Shown piece after piece: positions 1 to 8,876 of a stretch of DNA of 64,000 nucleotides. Origin of the DNA: an uncultured bacterium (GTDB lineage: Bacteria > Bacteroidota > Ignavibacteria > Kapaibacteriales > UBA4661); assembly GCA_937899715.1 (NCBI GenBank), contig CALCNX010000090.1:46968-110967 (forward strand), read 5' to 3'. Below the pieces are notes generated by a model, which searched no databases, had not been told where the DNA came from, and saw nothing but the letters and a program-made list of their open reading frames with translations. The position numbers and the translations under genes are program-made. Each line of letters starts with the position of its first letter. Position 1 is the first letter of the stretch.

Positions 1-2191
1 CATTACGCTCGGTATAGCTGTTAAACTGCCCCCCATAAAAATAGCCACCTGTTGATTGTCTATCTTGCCCGGGAATACCACTGTAATAAAACTGCGATGA
101 AGGCATGGTGTATGCTTGTCCGGTGGCAAACGTCCACGTAGCACCGATTTCCCACGCTTCGTTAAATCGGTACGTCGCCACAACTGAAACGTCATGGCGG
201 CGGTCGTAGCGCGGCGCAAAGGGCTTGCCATCGTTGAGTTCGGCAAAGGTGCGGTTTGTCCACGAGAGCGTATAGCCAATCCAGCCCGTGAGAGCGCCCA
301 AGCGCTTATTGATAAAAAGTTCTACGCCGTAGGCATTGCCATCACCGCGCGTTAGCTGACTTTCGGCAGGCGTAAGAAAGCCAAAGTTTGCGCCATCCTT
401 AAATTCGTAGAGATTGCGTAGCGATTTGTAGTAGCCTTCTACACTGACAAAATATTCTTTGCCCAAAAGACTCGTCTCCACACCCAAAATATATTGCATG
501 GAATTACCGGGCAGAATTGTTTCGGTGGACGGGAACCACGTATCGGTGGGCAAGGAAATGCCGTTATTCACCACCAGATGCAGGAACTGATTTGCCACAG
601 CAAATGCGCCTTTGATAGAAATATCTTCCGTTGGCGCAAAAGCAAACGAAGCTCTTGGCTCAGGAAGAAAACGATTGCCGCGTTGAAAATACGATAGGCG
701 CAAGCCCAGATTTGCAGTCAGTTCAGGAGTAATTCTCCATTCGTCTTGCCCATAGACGGAGGCTTCGAGCGCGTCAATTCTGCCGGATGTAAGATTTGCC
801 ATTTCTGCCACTTGCAAGACTTGCTCATTATTGGATTCCAAAAGCGTCGTAAAACGATGGAACGTAGCATCAAAGCCAATCTTGACCGTGTGTTCGTCAG
901 CAGGAAACCACTGCACATCGCCACGTGCCGTAAAGTCTCGTATCTGCGAGAGTGTGCGGAAACTCGTCGTATCGAAACTATTCTGCGAGATAATATTTGC
1001 TCCGAACCGATAATCGGTATAAATCGCAGAAAAATTGGTAAAAAGCGACGGCGAGATAATATGCATCCAGCGCAGATTGCCGGTCGCATTGCCCCAGTCT
1101 ATTCCAAAACCCACACCTCCCGTTGCTTGCTGGTTCTGCGGCGCTACCACGTCGCTACCAAAATAACCACTTGCGTAAAGACGGTCGTTTTCGGAGATTT
1201 TGTAGTTAATTTTTGCGTTGACATCGTAGAAATAATAATTGAGAGGCGATTGCCCTTGGGTCGCTAAATTCAGCAACAAATCGAAGTAGGTGCGCCGCCC
1301 GGAGACCATAAATGTTACGTCTTCCGTTATTGGACCTTCAACCGTAAGCCGTGATGCAACCAGGCTTATGTTACCTGCGCCTGTAATTTTTTCTTTCGAG
1401 CCTTCCTTCATCGTCATATCAATCACACTGGACAAACGACCACCGTATTCTGCCGGAAAACCGCCCTTGATAACCCTTACATCACGCATTGCATCGTTAT
1501 TGAACACGCTCAGAAAACCTCCTAAGTGCGACGGATTATAGACAATCACGCCATCAAGCAAAATCAGATTTTGGTCGGGTGAGCCGCCGCGCACATAGAG
1601 ACCGCTTGAAAGCTCACCACCCGATTTAATACCGGGCATGAGTTGCAGCGCACGAAAAATATCCGTTTCGCCGCCCAGTGTCGGCATTTTGCTTATAAAT
1701 TCGGATTTTATCTCTACCGAACTGATGGTTCGCGTGGACGTAGCCTCGCGCTCTGCCTGCACTGTTACTTCCTGTGAACGAACATTTTGCGTACCAAGCG
1801 CAATATTCTCGCGCACGGGTGCAGTACCGACAACAATACGCTTCGCAAACTGCTTATACCCAACACCACGCACCACAAGGAAATACGAGCCTTCGGGAAC
1901 ATCCGGCAATGAATAAAACCCGAATTTATTTGTGCGCGTCCCCCGAACGATCGCAGAAGAACGAGCAACAACACTGTCAGTGGCAAGTATCACGTTGATA
2001 CCAATAACAGATTCTCCCGATGCTGCTTCGCTCACGAGACCGGAGACGGCAGCACGCTGCTGAGGAGACGGGGAGACCGATTGCGGGGTTGCGCCCGGAA
2101 CAGGAGAATTATCAACTTTTTGAGCCATAATGTGGCTCCCACACGCTAGAGTGCAAACAAGCAAAAGCGCGGCTAAACGGCAATGCTTCAT
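1..2191 (-). CDS. TonB-dependent outer-membrane receptor with N-terminal carboxypeptidase-regulatory-like domain (partial, C-terminus outside window)
   Basis: The start is the ATG at 2191 and the frame stays open to the left edge, so about 730 residues are present and the C-terminal barrel is cut off. Residues 1-24 are a signal peptide ending in MAQ. About 47-130 is a CarboxypepD_reg-like domain (TRTNKFGFYSLPDVPEGSY). About 150-260 is a TonB plug with LYVRGGSPDQNLILLDG and FPAEYGGRLSSVIDM. The remainder shows alternating aromatic/polar beta-barrel strands such as GQFNSYTERN. The family is a TonB-energised importer of siderophores, cobalamin or glycans, but the substrate cannot be read here. 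It is divergent from the TetR gene at 2578 with a palindrome-rich 386-base gap between them, so TetR control is plausible. Family assignment is sure; substrate unknown. Confidence 0.9.
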   Translation of the reverse strand, partial: MKHCRLAALLLVCTLACGSHIMAQKVDNSPVPGATPQSVSPSPQQRAAVSGLVSEAASGESVIGINVILATDSVVARSSAIVRGTRTNKFGFYSLPDVPEGSYFLVVRGVGYKQFAKRIVVGTAPVRENIALGTQNVRSQEVTVQAEREATSTRTISSVEIKSEFISKMPTLGGETDIFRALQLMPGIKSGGELSSGLYVRGGSPDQNLILLDGVIVYNPSHLGGFLSVFNNDAMRDVRVIKGGFPAEYGGRLSSVIDMTMKEGSKEKITGAGNISLVASRLTVEGPITEDVTFMVSGRRTYFDLLLNLATQGQSPLNYYFYDVNAKINYKISENDRLYASGYFGSDVVAPQNQQATGGVGFGIDWGNATGNLRWMHIISPSLFTNFSAIYTDYRFGANIISQNSFDTTSFRTLSQIRDFTARGDVQWFPADEHTVKIGFDATFHRFTTLLESNNEQVLQVAEMANLTSGRIDALEASVYGQDEWRITPELTANLGLRLSYFQRGNRFLPEPRASFAFAPTEDISIKGAFAVANQFLHLVVNNGISLPTDTWFPSTETILPGNSMQYILGVETSLLGKEYFVSVEGYYKSLRNLYEFKDGANFGFLTPAESQLTRGDGNAYGVELFINKRLGALTGWIGYTLSWTNRTFAELNDGKPFAPRYDRRHDVSVVATYRFNEAWEIGATWTFATGQAYTMPSSQFYYSGIPGQDRQSTGGYFYGGQFNSYTERN

Positions 2192-2443
2192 ACAAAGCAA
2201 CCTTTGATAAAGTTAAAAAAATGAATTGAAAAAAGAGACGACCTCAACGAAGCAGCCCTGAAAAAACTGACTTCCTTGAAAAAGAACTGAACGAAGTAAA
2301 GGTTACAAAATAGGCAGAGTTCCTGTGAAGAAAAGAGATTGCTTGAAAGGCAGACTATACAACACCATATCAGGCGATAACAAATTTTTTTTTTGTGAAA
2401 GACGCACTCCAAATGAGCAGGAGATTTATTTGACCAGACACAA

Positions 2444-2465
2444 ATATAAAGAAATTTCTTTATAT
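2444..2465. promoter_or_regulatory. Perfect 22-bp palindrome in the TonB receptor/TetR intergenic region
   Basis: Two 11-bp arms (ATATAAAGAAA and its exact complement) meet without a spacer. The element lies in the AT-rich 386-base gap (2192-2577) between the divergent receptor and TetR genes, just after a TTGACC box at 2430-2435. No T-run follows, so it is unlikely to be a terminator. It could be a regulator operator over the receptor promoter. Apart from this and the 2546-2563 repeat, nothing else is recognisable in the gap. Confidence 0.45.
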
Positions 2466-2545
2466 CATGCAAACGACCGTAGAATTTTTCTTTTTCTCTT
2501 CCATTGACCACTGTTTTTTTGTCTATGAATAAGTTTTTGCCGATA

Positions 2546-2563
2546 TTAGAACAAACGTTCTAA
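2546..2563. promoter_or_regulatory. Inverted repeat TTAGAAC-AAAC-GTTCTAA, likely TetR operator
   Basis: Perfect 7-bp arms flank a 4-base spacer, ending 14 bases before the TetR start codon at 2578. GAAC-N4-GTTC symmetry is typical of TetR-family operators, and the position suggests autorepression. Function is inferred from position and symmetry only. Confidence 0.6.
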
Positions 2564-2577
2564 GAAAAAATACATTT

Positions 2578-3303
2578 ATGAAAAAGAAACCACGCACAAC
2601 CAAAACAAGCAACGACGGAAGAAATACCGTCGGAAAAAGCGCCGCTAGAACAAGTACCGTTAAAAATAATACCGCCAGCACAACGAAAGACAAAATACTC
2701 AACGCTGCCCGCGACCTTTTCAACAAACATGGCGTAGAAGCTATCACCGTGCGGCATATTGCCCAACATCTCGGCATTAGTCACGGTAATTTATGCTACC
2801 ACTTTCCGCGCCGAGAAGACATTATTTTTGCCTTGTACGAGCGTGTTGTGCAGGGTATGAGCGCACAGGTATCACTCTGGACACCCGATGCTATCAGTCT
2901 TGGGATGGTGCTTGGTGCATTACGGGCCAGTTTCGAGCTTCAGTACGAATATCGGTTTTTGATGATAGATTTTGTGAACATCATGCGCCGTTTGCCCGAG
3001 GTGCGCGAGCACTTTCGCATGATGTTTGAGATTCGCAAGCATCAATTCCGCAGCGCACTAGAAGCACTCCGGGAACAAGGTATTTTACTACAATCTATTC
3101 CCGATGCGCAATACGAACGACTGCTGCTCCATAGCTACCTCATGGGTGATTTTTGGATGTCGGAAGCGGAAATACTTTTTATGGGCAAAGAAAAGGAGAA
3201 AGTACCGTTTTATGCGGAACTGGCGTGCTCGCTCTTTGTTCCCTACTTAACAGCAAAGGGACAAAAAGAGTATGACGCATTCGTCGGGGCTGCATTCTCC
3301 TGA
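2578..3303 (+). CDS. TetR/AcrR-family transcriptional regulator
   Basis: A 241-residue protein. Residues 1-35 form a long, basic, low-complexity tail (K/R/T/N-rich), unusual for the family. The TetR DNA-binding domain covers about 36-85 (ILNAARDLFNKHGVEAITV, then the helix-turn-helix IAQHLGISHGNLCYHFPRRED). The remaining alpha-helical part is the ligand-binding and dimer domain, which is not family-specific to the eye. A start further in would remove the basic tail, but the ATG at 2578 sits directly behind the operator-like repeat at 2546-2563, which supports it. It is divergent from the TonB receptor gene, which it may control. It ends with TGA and converges on the kinase gene after 15 bases. 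Confidence 0.88.
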   Translation: MKKKPRTTKTSNDGRNTVGKSAARTSTVKNNTASTTKDKILNAARDLFNKHGVEAITVRHIAQHLGISHGNLCYHFPRREDIIFALYERVVQGMSAQVSLWTPDAISLGMVLGALRASFELQYEYRFLMIDFVNIMRRLPEVREHFRMMFEIRKHQFRSALEALREQGILLQSIPDAQYERLLLHSYLMGDFWMSEAEILFMGKEKEKVPFYAELACSLFVPYLTAKGQKEYDAFVGAAFS

Positions 3304-3318
3304 ATACAATTTACACAC

Positions 3319-5244
3319 TCAGACAGCCTGTCCCAAGCCCAGCGCAGCCTCAACTCTGACACTCGGTAGTTCCACATAGAATGTGGCACCCTTGCCAAGC
3401 TCGGCTTCGCACCACACCCGCCCGTTCATTGCCTCCACCATACGCTTAACGATAGACAATCCCAAGCCCGTGGAATGTTCGTTGCCCGTTGGCTGTGCCG
3501 AAAGGCGTACAAATTTTCCGAAGAGTTTCTTCTTGTCCTCCTCCGTTAAGCCCGGTCCCTCGTCTTGCACAGCTATACGAACAAAGCCTTGTTCCTCCGT
3601 CAGGCGCACCCAAATTTTCCGCCCCGAAGGAGAGTATTTCACTGCATTAGAAACGAGATTATCCATCACTTGCCGCGTGGCGATACTGTCCCCCAGCGCT
3701 GGGGCAGACTCCGTCTCGGTCATAAAATGGAGCGTGATGCCCTTCTCTTCGGCGCGAAGAATGTAGTCTTTGACAGTATCGGCAGCAATATCGGTCAGAT
3801 TGAGCGGCTTTAGATTCAGTCTCATATTGCCGGTCTCAATAGCATTGATGTCGAGCAGATTATTCACAATCGTTACCATGCGCTCCACCGCTCGTTGCAG
3901 GATTTGTGCGGTTTCCTGCACATCGCTTTTGGTGAGTTCGTCCGACGCAAGGTCTAACAGAGAAATTAACCCGCGCATTCCCATAAGTGGATTTTTAAGG
4001 TCGTGTGCGGCAATACCCAAAAACTCATTTTTCTCTTGATTCGCCCGCTCAAGGTCGTTATTAACGCGCTTGAGTTTTATGTTTGCTGAGGAAAGCTCAA
4101 GATTGGCGCGTTGTGTGGCAATCGTCTGTTCTTCCAGCAAGTCTTTTTGATGCTTTATGAGCGCATTTGCTTTATTCATTTCTTCATTGGTGCGCTCCAG
4201 CTCACTGGTGCGTTGCCGGACGTTTGCAATCATGCTATTGAACGCCTGCGCAAGATTGCCGACTTCATCACGGCTGCGGACGGGTACGGTAATATCGTGA
4301 ATGCCGCTTGCTACCTTCTGTGCAGCGCGCTCAAGCGATACAATCGGCGAAGAAATGCGGTATGCAAACCAAAAAGCCAACACGATACTGCTGAAAAGAC
4401 AAAACAGCATCACGCCCAACACAACATTCTCCACAACGGCAGAACGCTCCTGCCGCACAGCAACGATATTCCCAATGAGCGGCTCAATGCGCTCCATATC
4501 GGTATTCAGTTGTTCATCCAGCATCTTGATAGCTCGCACAAGCACCGTTGCTTTCTCAAATGCTTCGATATACGTCGCAAGGTGATAAGCGATTTGAGTG
4601 CGTTCCTCTAGCGCCAGCGCTGACGAGGCATTGACGGCAATCGCGTTCCGAATGAGCTGGCGGACTTCCCCAATGTATGCTTCATCGCCGCGCATAAAAA
4701 AATCCTTTTCACGGCGGCGGGCTTGCAGGAGAATAATTTCAAGAGACTTTTGATTATATGTTGCCGCTATACTTTGTGCACCGTGAATGGCATTCCGAAA
4801 CGTACCTTCTTCGCCAGAGTTTTCGTTCATACCTCGCTCGTGGATTTTGACAGCGAGGTCTTGAAAGACGGCACGGTAATGCTGCGCTTTGCTAGAAAGC
4901 TCGTAAGCATTATCATCACGTTCAAAGTGTTCCAGAAGCGTAAATGCTTTTGCCAAGTGCCTTTCTACCTCGTCTGCGTCCGCTTTTGAGCGCCGAAAAA
5001 CAAATTTATTTTTGCTGTCATGTGCTTTCAATAGCTCCGCTTGAAGTTCACCCGCTTGCACCGAAGCCGTAAGCACTGCTCGCTGTATAAACGCAAACGT
5101 GGCAATAATGACGGCAAAAACGACGATAAAAAGTGCAAAAGCAAGTATTTGTACCCGAAGCGGAACACGCAGTCGGCGGAATGACGAAAAAAAATGTGCA
5201 TTGGCGGGCTGTGGCGATAGCGTTTGTGAAGAGAAAGGTTTCAT
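3319..5244 (-). CDS. Membrane sensor histidine kinase with HAMP domain (orphan)
   Basis: A 641-residue kinase. The first transmembrane helix is about 32-54, followed by a helical, probably periplasmic, sensor region (55-275), a second membrane helix (about 277-297) and a HAMP linker (ISSPIVSLERAAQKV to about 350). A long coiled coil follows (350-405), then a HisKA H-box with phosphoacceptor His414 (FLGIAAHDLKNPL) and a HATPase domain with N box (DNLVSNAVKYSP), G1 (DEGPGL) and G2 (STGLGLSIV). There is no receiver domain and no response regulator gene nearby. The C-terminal half closely resembles the kinase genes at 38471 and 42335, so they are paralogues. Stimulus unknown. Confidence 0.92.
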   Translation of the reverse strand: MKPFSSQTLSPQPANAHFFSSFRRLRVPLRVQILAFALFIVVFAVIIATFAFIQRAVLTASVQAGELQAELLKAHDSKNKFVFRRSKADADEVERHLAKAFTLLEHFERDDNAYELSSKAQHYRAVFQDLAVKIHERGMNENSGEEGTFRNAIHGAQSIAATYNQKSLEIILLQARRREKDFFMRGDEAYIGEVRQLIRNAIAVNASSALALEERTQIAYHLATYIEAFEKATVLVRAIKMLDEQLNTDMERIEPLIGNIVAVRQERSAVVENVVLGVMLFCLFSSIVLAFWFAYRISSPIVSLERAAQKVASGIHDITVPVRSRDEVGNLAQAFNSMIANVRQRTSELERTNEEMNKANALIKHQKDLLEEQTIATQRANLELSSANIKLKRVNNDLERANQEKNEFLGIAAHDLKNPLMGMRGLISLLDLASDELTKSDVQETAQILQRAVERMVTIVNNLLDINAIETGNMRLNLKPLNLTDIAADTVKDYILRAEEKGITLHFMTETESAPALGDSIATRQVMDNLVSNAVKYSPSGRKIWVRLTEEQGFVRIAVQDEGPGLTEEDKKKLFGKFVRLSAQPTGNEHSTGLGLSIVKRMVEAMNGRVWCEAELGKGATFYVELPSVRVEAALGLGQAV

Positions 5245-5561
5245 GCGGTATTTGGGTCTTATAGCGAGATATGTATGGTGAAGTTTACAGCCTCAAATCT
5301 ATGAAGAATACTGTAACGAGGCGATTACACGGCACATCAAATTGTGATAACACGTGCGAAAGTCATTGTTGAGATGCATCCCTGAAGAAATCACATTGGA
5401 TTTGTGGATTTTTTTTGCCAACTTCGCGCACGAAGAACATAAGTTCCTATTGGTAATGCCTCACGCTTGGGGCAGTGCCTTTTTCATTATCATCAAGGTT
5501 GTAAACTCCTTTGCCATTTGAGTACAAAGGAAATCATAGCCTCTGCCTAATTTTGCAGACC
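5245..5561 (+). other. Noncoding gap with a possible leader hairpin
   Basis: This 317-base gap lies between divergent genes. The only structure noticed is GGTAATGCC (5452-5460) facing GGCAGTGCC (5471-5479), a 9-bp stem with one mismatch and one G-T pair, followed by TTTTT (5480-5484). On the plus strand it looks like a weak terminator or attenuator about 80 bases before the start at 5562. No gene lies upstream on that strand, so if real it would act in the leader. Confidence 0.3.
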
Positions 5562-7100
5562 ATGATGCAGAAACATTTTCGCTTCCCTTCTTGGCTTCTC
5601 AGTTGCATAGTTCTCTTTGCACTGTGCTCATCCACCTGTGCCATTCGTGCTGTGGCGGACTGCCCGACCGTTATTTTGACGGCAAAAGACGGCACTTTTT
5701 CAAGCCCGGTATCTTCGCAAGGCGACATCCATTACGACACGCAACTTCGCTGCCAATGGATACTAAAGCCCACTGATGCCAAGCAAATCCGCCTGTGGTT
5801 CAGTGATTTTGCAACTGAAGAAAACCGTGATGTGGTGCGCATTTACGACGGAGCGGAAACCACCGCACCACTCCTTGCCGAACTGAGTGGCTCCAACATT
5901 GACGAAGCAACGTCCGTCGTTTCCACAGGAGGCGAAATGCTGGTGGAATTTTTGACGGATAATCTTCGTAACATTGACACCGATTTCGGCTGGCGGGCGC
6001 ATTATGTCTCATCTTCTGTACGGAGCATTTTGAGTGCAACACCCGACAATCTGGACTTTGGCGTAGTTGTGCTAGGAAAAATCTCTGCTCTCAAATCATG
6101 TGTCGTAACAGGTTTTCGCATCACCGACGATATTCGTATTGCCGCACCGCGTGGATACTTGCTTGCTCTCTCGCCATCGGGTGCTTTCAGCGATACGCTT
6201 TTTGTGCCGGGCAACCGCGATAGCGCTACCTTTACGCTCTACATTCAATTCACGCCGCCTACAGTCGGTGACTTCGACAAACGAATTTCCATCACGAGCC
6301 GCACCGCGTTTGCAGTGGTTGACGCACAAGGCATTGCACCGCCTGCAATTTATTGGGAGCCTATGACGGGTCCCTACACCGCATCAATTCTGTGTATGGC
6401 TGCCGATAAAGATGATGATGTCTATGCTGGAACGCATAACGGGGTTTATCGCTCCAACACAAACGGGCACGCATGGATACAAAGTAATGAAGGACTGAGT
6501 AATAATGCGGCTTTGTCGGTTCGAGGTATCGCAGTCTTAGGAGATGAAGTATTTATCGGTACCGAAGATGGCGTGTATAAGTCGAGCAATGGCGGAAAAT
6601 CGTGGCAATCACGCAGCGTCGGCTGCCCGAAGTTTGTTCACACTATCGTCGTCAAAGGTGATACGCTGCTTGCGGGAACAGACCAAGGAATTTTTCGCTC
6701 TACAGATGATGGCGAATTGTGGAAACCGCTTAATAACGGACTCAAGAACCATGCGGATGTAACGGCAATTTTCATTTCAGAAAATATCACTTTTGCTGCA
6801 ACGGGAGATTCGATACTGTATCGCTCTACCAATCACGGCGAGACATGGACGCAAGACAATACCTTCGGGAAGCACCGCATTGACTGCTTTGGTCAGCATA
6901 AGGACGTTATTCTCGCCGGAACACAAGGCGGCTGGATATATCGCAGTGAGAACGGCGGCGCATGGAAAAAACTTGATGACCTCACTTTACCGGAAGATGG
7001 CTGGCAATACGTCCTGTCACTTGCCACCGACAAAGACGGTGTGTTCTATGCTGGCACAGAAGAAGGTGTCTTACGTTCCGGCGACGACGGCAAAACATGA
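5562..7100 (+). CDS. Secreted CUB-domain/beta-propeller protein, N-terminal part (reading frame cut by in-frame TGA)
   Basis: First half of a gene whose frame continues after a single stop to 8873; joined, it would give about 1103 residues. The ATG at 5562 (or 5565) is preferred to upstream TTG because it begins a clear signal peptide (MMQKHFRFPSWLLSCIVLF). A CUB domain starts near the CPTV cysteine (about 34-150; VRIYDGAETTAPLLAEL). A choice-of-anchor-like stretch follows (LSATPDNLDFGVVVLG), then BNR/sortilin-type propeller repeats of the form GVYRS-DNGKTW. The frame stops at TGA 7098-7100, exactly where the repeat expects Trp (TGG). As written, the truncated product lacks the C-terminal T9SS domain and could not be surface-anchored. 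It is likely a recent nonsense mutation or a base-call error. Confidence 0.75.
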   Translation: MMQKHFRFPSWLLSCIVLFALCSSTCAIRAVADCPTVILTAKDGTFSSPVSSQGDIHYDTQLRCQWILKPTDAKQIRLWFSDFATEENRDVVRIYDGAETTAPLLAELSGSNIDEATSVVSTGGEMLVEFLTDNLRNIDTDFGWRAHYVSSSVRSILSATPDNLDFGVVVLGKISALKSCVVTGFRITDDIRIAAPRGYLLALSPSGAFSDTLFVPGNRDSATFTLYIQFTPPTVGDFDKRISITSRTAFAVVDAQGIAPPAIYWEPMTGPYTASILCMAADKDDDVYAGTHNGVYRSNTNGHAWIQSNEGLSNNAALSVRGIAVLGDEVFIGTEDGVYKSSNGGKSWQSRSVGCPKFVHTIVVKGDTLLAGTDQGIFRSTDDGELWKPLNNGLKNHADVTAIFISENITFAATGDSILYRSTNHGETWTQDNTFGKHRIDCFGQHKDVILAGTQGGWIYRSENGGAWKKLDDLTLPEDGWQYVLSLATDKDGVFYAGTEEGVLRSGDDGKT

Positions 7101-7148
7101 GAACTACGCGACAAAGGTTTAAGTGAGCCGATTGTAACGGCACTCGTC

Positions 7149-8873
7149 GTGGAAGGCACCGATGTTTATGCCGGAACAGATGCAGGCATTTTTGTCTCCG
7201 AAGACAAAGCAGCAACATGGCGTGAGGCAAATCAAGGCTTAACAGGAGCTATCGTAACCGATATGCAAGAGCACAGGGGGCTGATACTGGCAGCAACGGC
7301 GGGCGACGGTGCATATCGAACATCCGACAACGGTGCAACGTGGCTTCCTTCCGATGCGGGTTTGCAAGCCCGCTACTTACGCGGTTTTGCTTCCAGAGGA
7401 AAAGATTTATATGTCGCCGCTTACGATGAATACGACCCTTCTAATCCACACATCACTATTCCGGGCGTGTATCGCTCCAACAACAACGGAACATCGTGGA
7501 CACCAGTGCTGATAGACACCGTGCGGGATGCAGCAGGAAAAATCAAAACACTCCACCCTTTCCATTCAATTGTCGCAACAGGCTTCGGTACGCTCATTGC
7601 GGGTGGCGACGAAGGCGTGATTTGCCGCTCGACCAATGGTGGCGTTTCGTGGACAAAATCAACAATTATCCGCCTTGCTACTGTTGACTTGCCGTCTGTT
7701 ACAACGCTCATTATTGGTCTTGACGACGCTATTTTTGCGGGAACTGTCGGCGGAGGAATTTTTCGTTCCGATGACGACGGGCAAACATGGCGGCGCACCT
7801 TTGGGGACGAACGCGGTCTTTCGGATAAAGCCCGCCGCGTCAATCACATCATTCGGGAGCAAACGGCACTTTTTGCAGCTACCGATGCAGGGATTTACCG
7901 CAGTTTGAGCAATGGTCTTTCGTGGTTACGATTGAATTTCCCCGATTCATCGGGCAGCGTCAAGGACACCATTCTGCCGCAAGCAATCATCGCTGTCGGC
8001 GGTGCGCTGTATGCCGGAACGGATGCACACGGCGTGTGGAGGTCGCTCAATGACGGCATATCGTGGGAGCGCGTCAACGAAGGATTGAACGACGATGCCG
8101 ATATAACATCGCTTGCTGCTGCCGGAACGACCGATTTATACATTGGTTTGCACGGTGGTGTGGTCTATCGCACATCGCTCCAAAGCTCGGTCAATTCTGC
8201 CCGTGCTGTACTCGAAATCCCAGAGAATCTCACAGCAAAGCCCGGCGACGAAGTAGAAATACCGATTATCCTCAAAAGTATTCAGTCACCACCGGCAAAT
8301 ATTCGCTCCATCAAGGGACGATGTATTTTGCGCTTCAATGCCTCTATGCTCGACCCCGGCACAGCTTTGAGCCAAGAAGCTGTCGTCAATGGCGACCGCC
8401 TTATTCCCCTCACATTTGATTTACGTCCGAATGCGGGGACAGCACTTGCTACCTTGCGCTTCCGTGCTCGGCTTGGCGATGCGATTGCTACGCCGCTCAT
8501 TTTGACAAGTCTCAGCGCGGACGGCGTGATTTTACTCGCTCCGAAGCCCGGTGTTCTTACGCTGACAGGTCTTTCCTACGCGGGCGGTGCACGGCTTTTC
8601 AGCTCTGAACGTGCTCCACTGCTGGCAGCAACAGCACCTAATCCCGTCAATGACAACGCCAAAATCAGCTACACACTCCAAGCAACGGCAGATGTGAATG
8701 TATCGATCGTCAATATCTTTGGCATAACCGTTAAAACATTGGTCGCTAAACGCTTGCTGCCGGGTGATTACGAGGTCAACATGGCAACGGATGATGTGCC
8801 GCCGGGTGCATATTTCCTTGTGCTTCAAACAAACGCTCACCGCATTTCCCAACCAATCCGTATCGTGAGATAA
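7149..8873 (+). CDS. C-terminal part of the same protein: propeller repeats, cohesin-like domain, T9SS sorting domain
   Basis: This is in the same frame as 5562-7100, and the sequence between the stop and this ATG still encodes repeat (ELRDKGLSEPIVTALVV). It has no signal peptide, so independent use of this start would give a protein that cannot reach its secretion route. Propeller repeats (GIFRSDDDGQTW, GVWRSLNDGISW) run to about residue 345. About 355-470 is a cohesin-like beta domain (VLEIPENLTAKPGDEVEIPI). About 490-574 is a T9SS type-A sorting domain (ATAPNPVNDNAKISYTL to a final RIVR). Best treated as one gene with the 5' part, currently interrupted. The next gene begins 3 bases after the stop, suggesting one operon. 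Confidence 0.75.
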   Translation: MEGTDVYAGTDAGIFVSEDKAATWREANQGLTGAIVTDMQEHRGLILAATAGDGAYRTSDNGATWLPSDAGLQARYLRGFASRGKDLYVAAYDEYDPSNPHITIPGVYRSNNNGTSWTPVLIDTVRDAAGKIKTLHPFHSIVATGFGTLIAGGDEGVICRSTNGGVSWTKSTIIRLATVDLPSVTTLIIGLDDAIFAGTVGGGIFRSDDDGQTWRRTFGDERGLSDKARRVNHIIREQTALFAATDAGIYRSLSNGLSWLRLNFPDSSGSVKDTILPQAIIAVGGALYAGTDAHGVWRSLNDGISWERVNEGLNDDADITSLAAAGTTDLYIGLHGGVVYRTSLQSSVNSARAVLEIPENLTAKPGDEVEIPIILKSIQSPPANIRSIKGRCILRFNASMLDPGTALSQEAVVNGDRLIPLTFDLRPNAGTALATLRFRARLGDAIATPLILTSLSADGVILLAPKPGVLTLTGLSYAGGARLFSSERAPLLAATAPNPVNDNAKISYTLQATADVNVSIVNIFGITVKTLVAKRLLPGDYEVNMATDDVPPGAYFLVLQTNAHRISQPIRIVR

Positions 8874-8876
8874 TCC

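Noticed and set aside
4111..4611. Long plus-strand open frame opposite the kinase gene
   Set aside because: It is antisense to a clear HAMP/coiled-coil kinase and encodes no recognisable protein. Similar mirror frames elsewhere were dropped for the same reason.
7098..7100. Genome-wide reassignment of TGA to tryptophan
   Set aside because: Several intact genes in the window end in TGA at the expected place (for example 3301-3303, 13284-13286 and 17714-17716), so TGA is a stop here.
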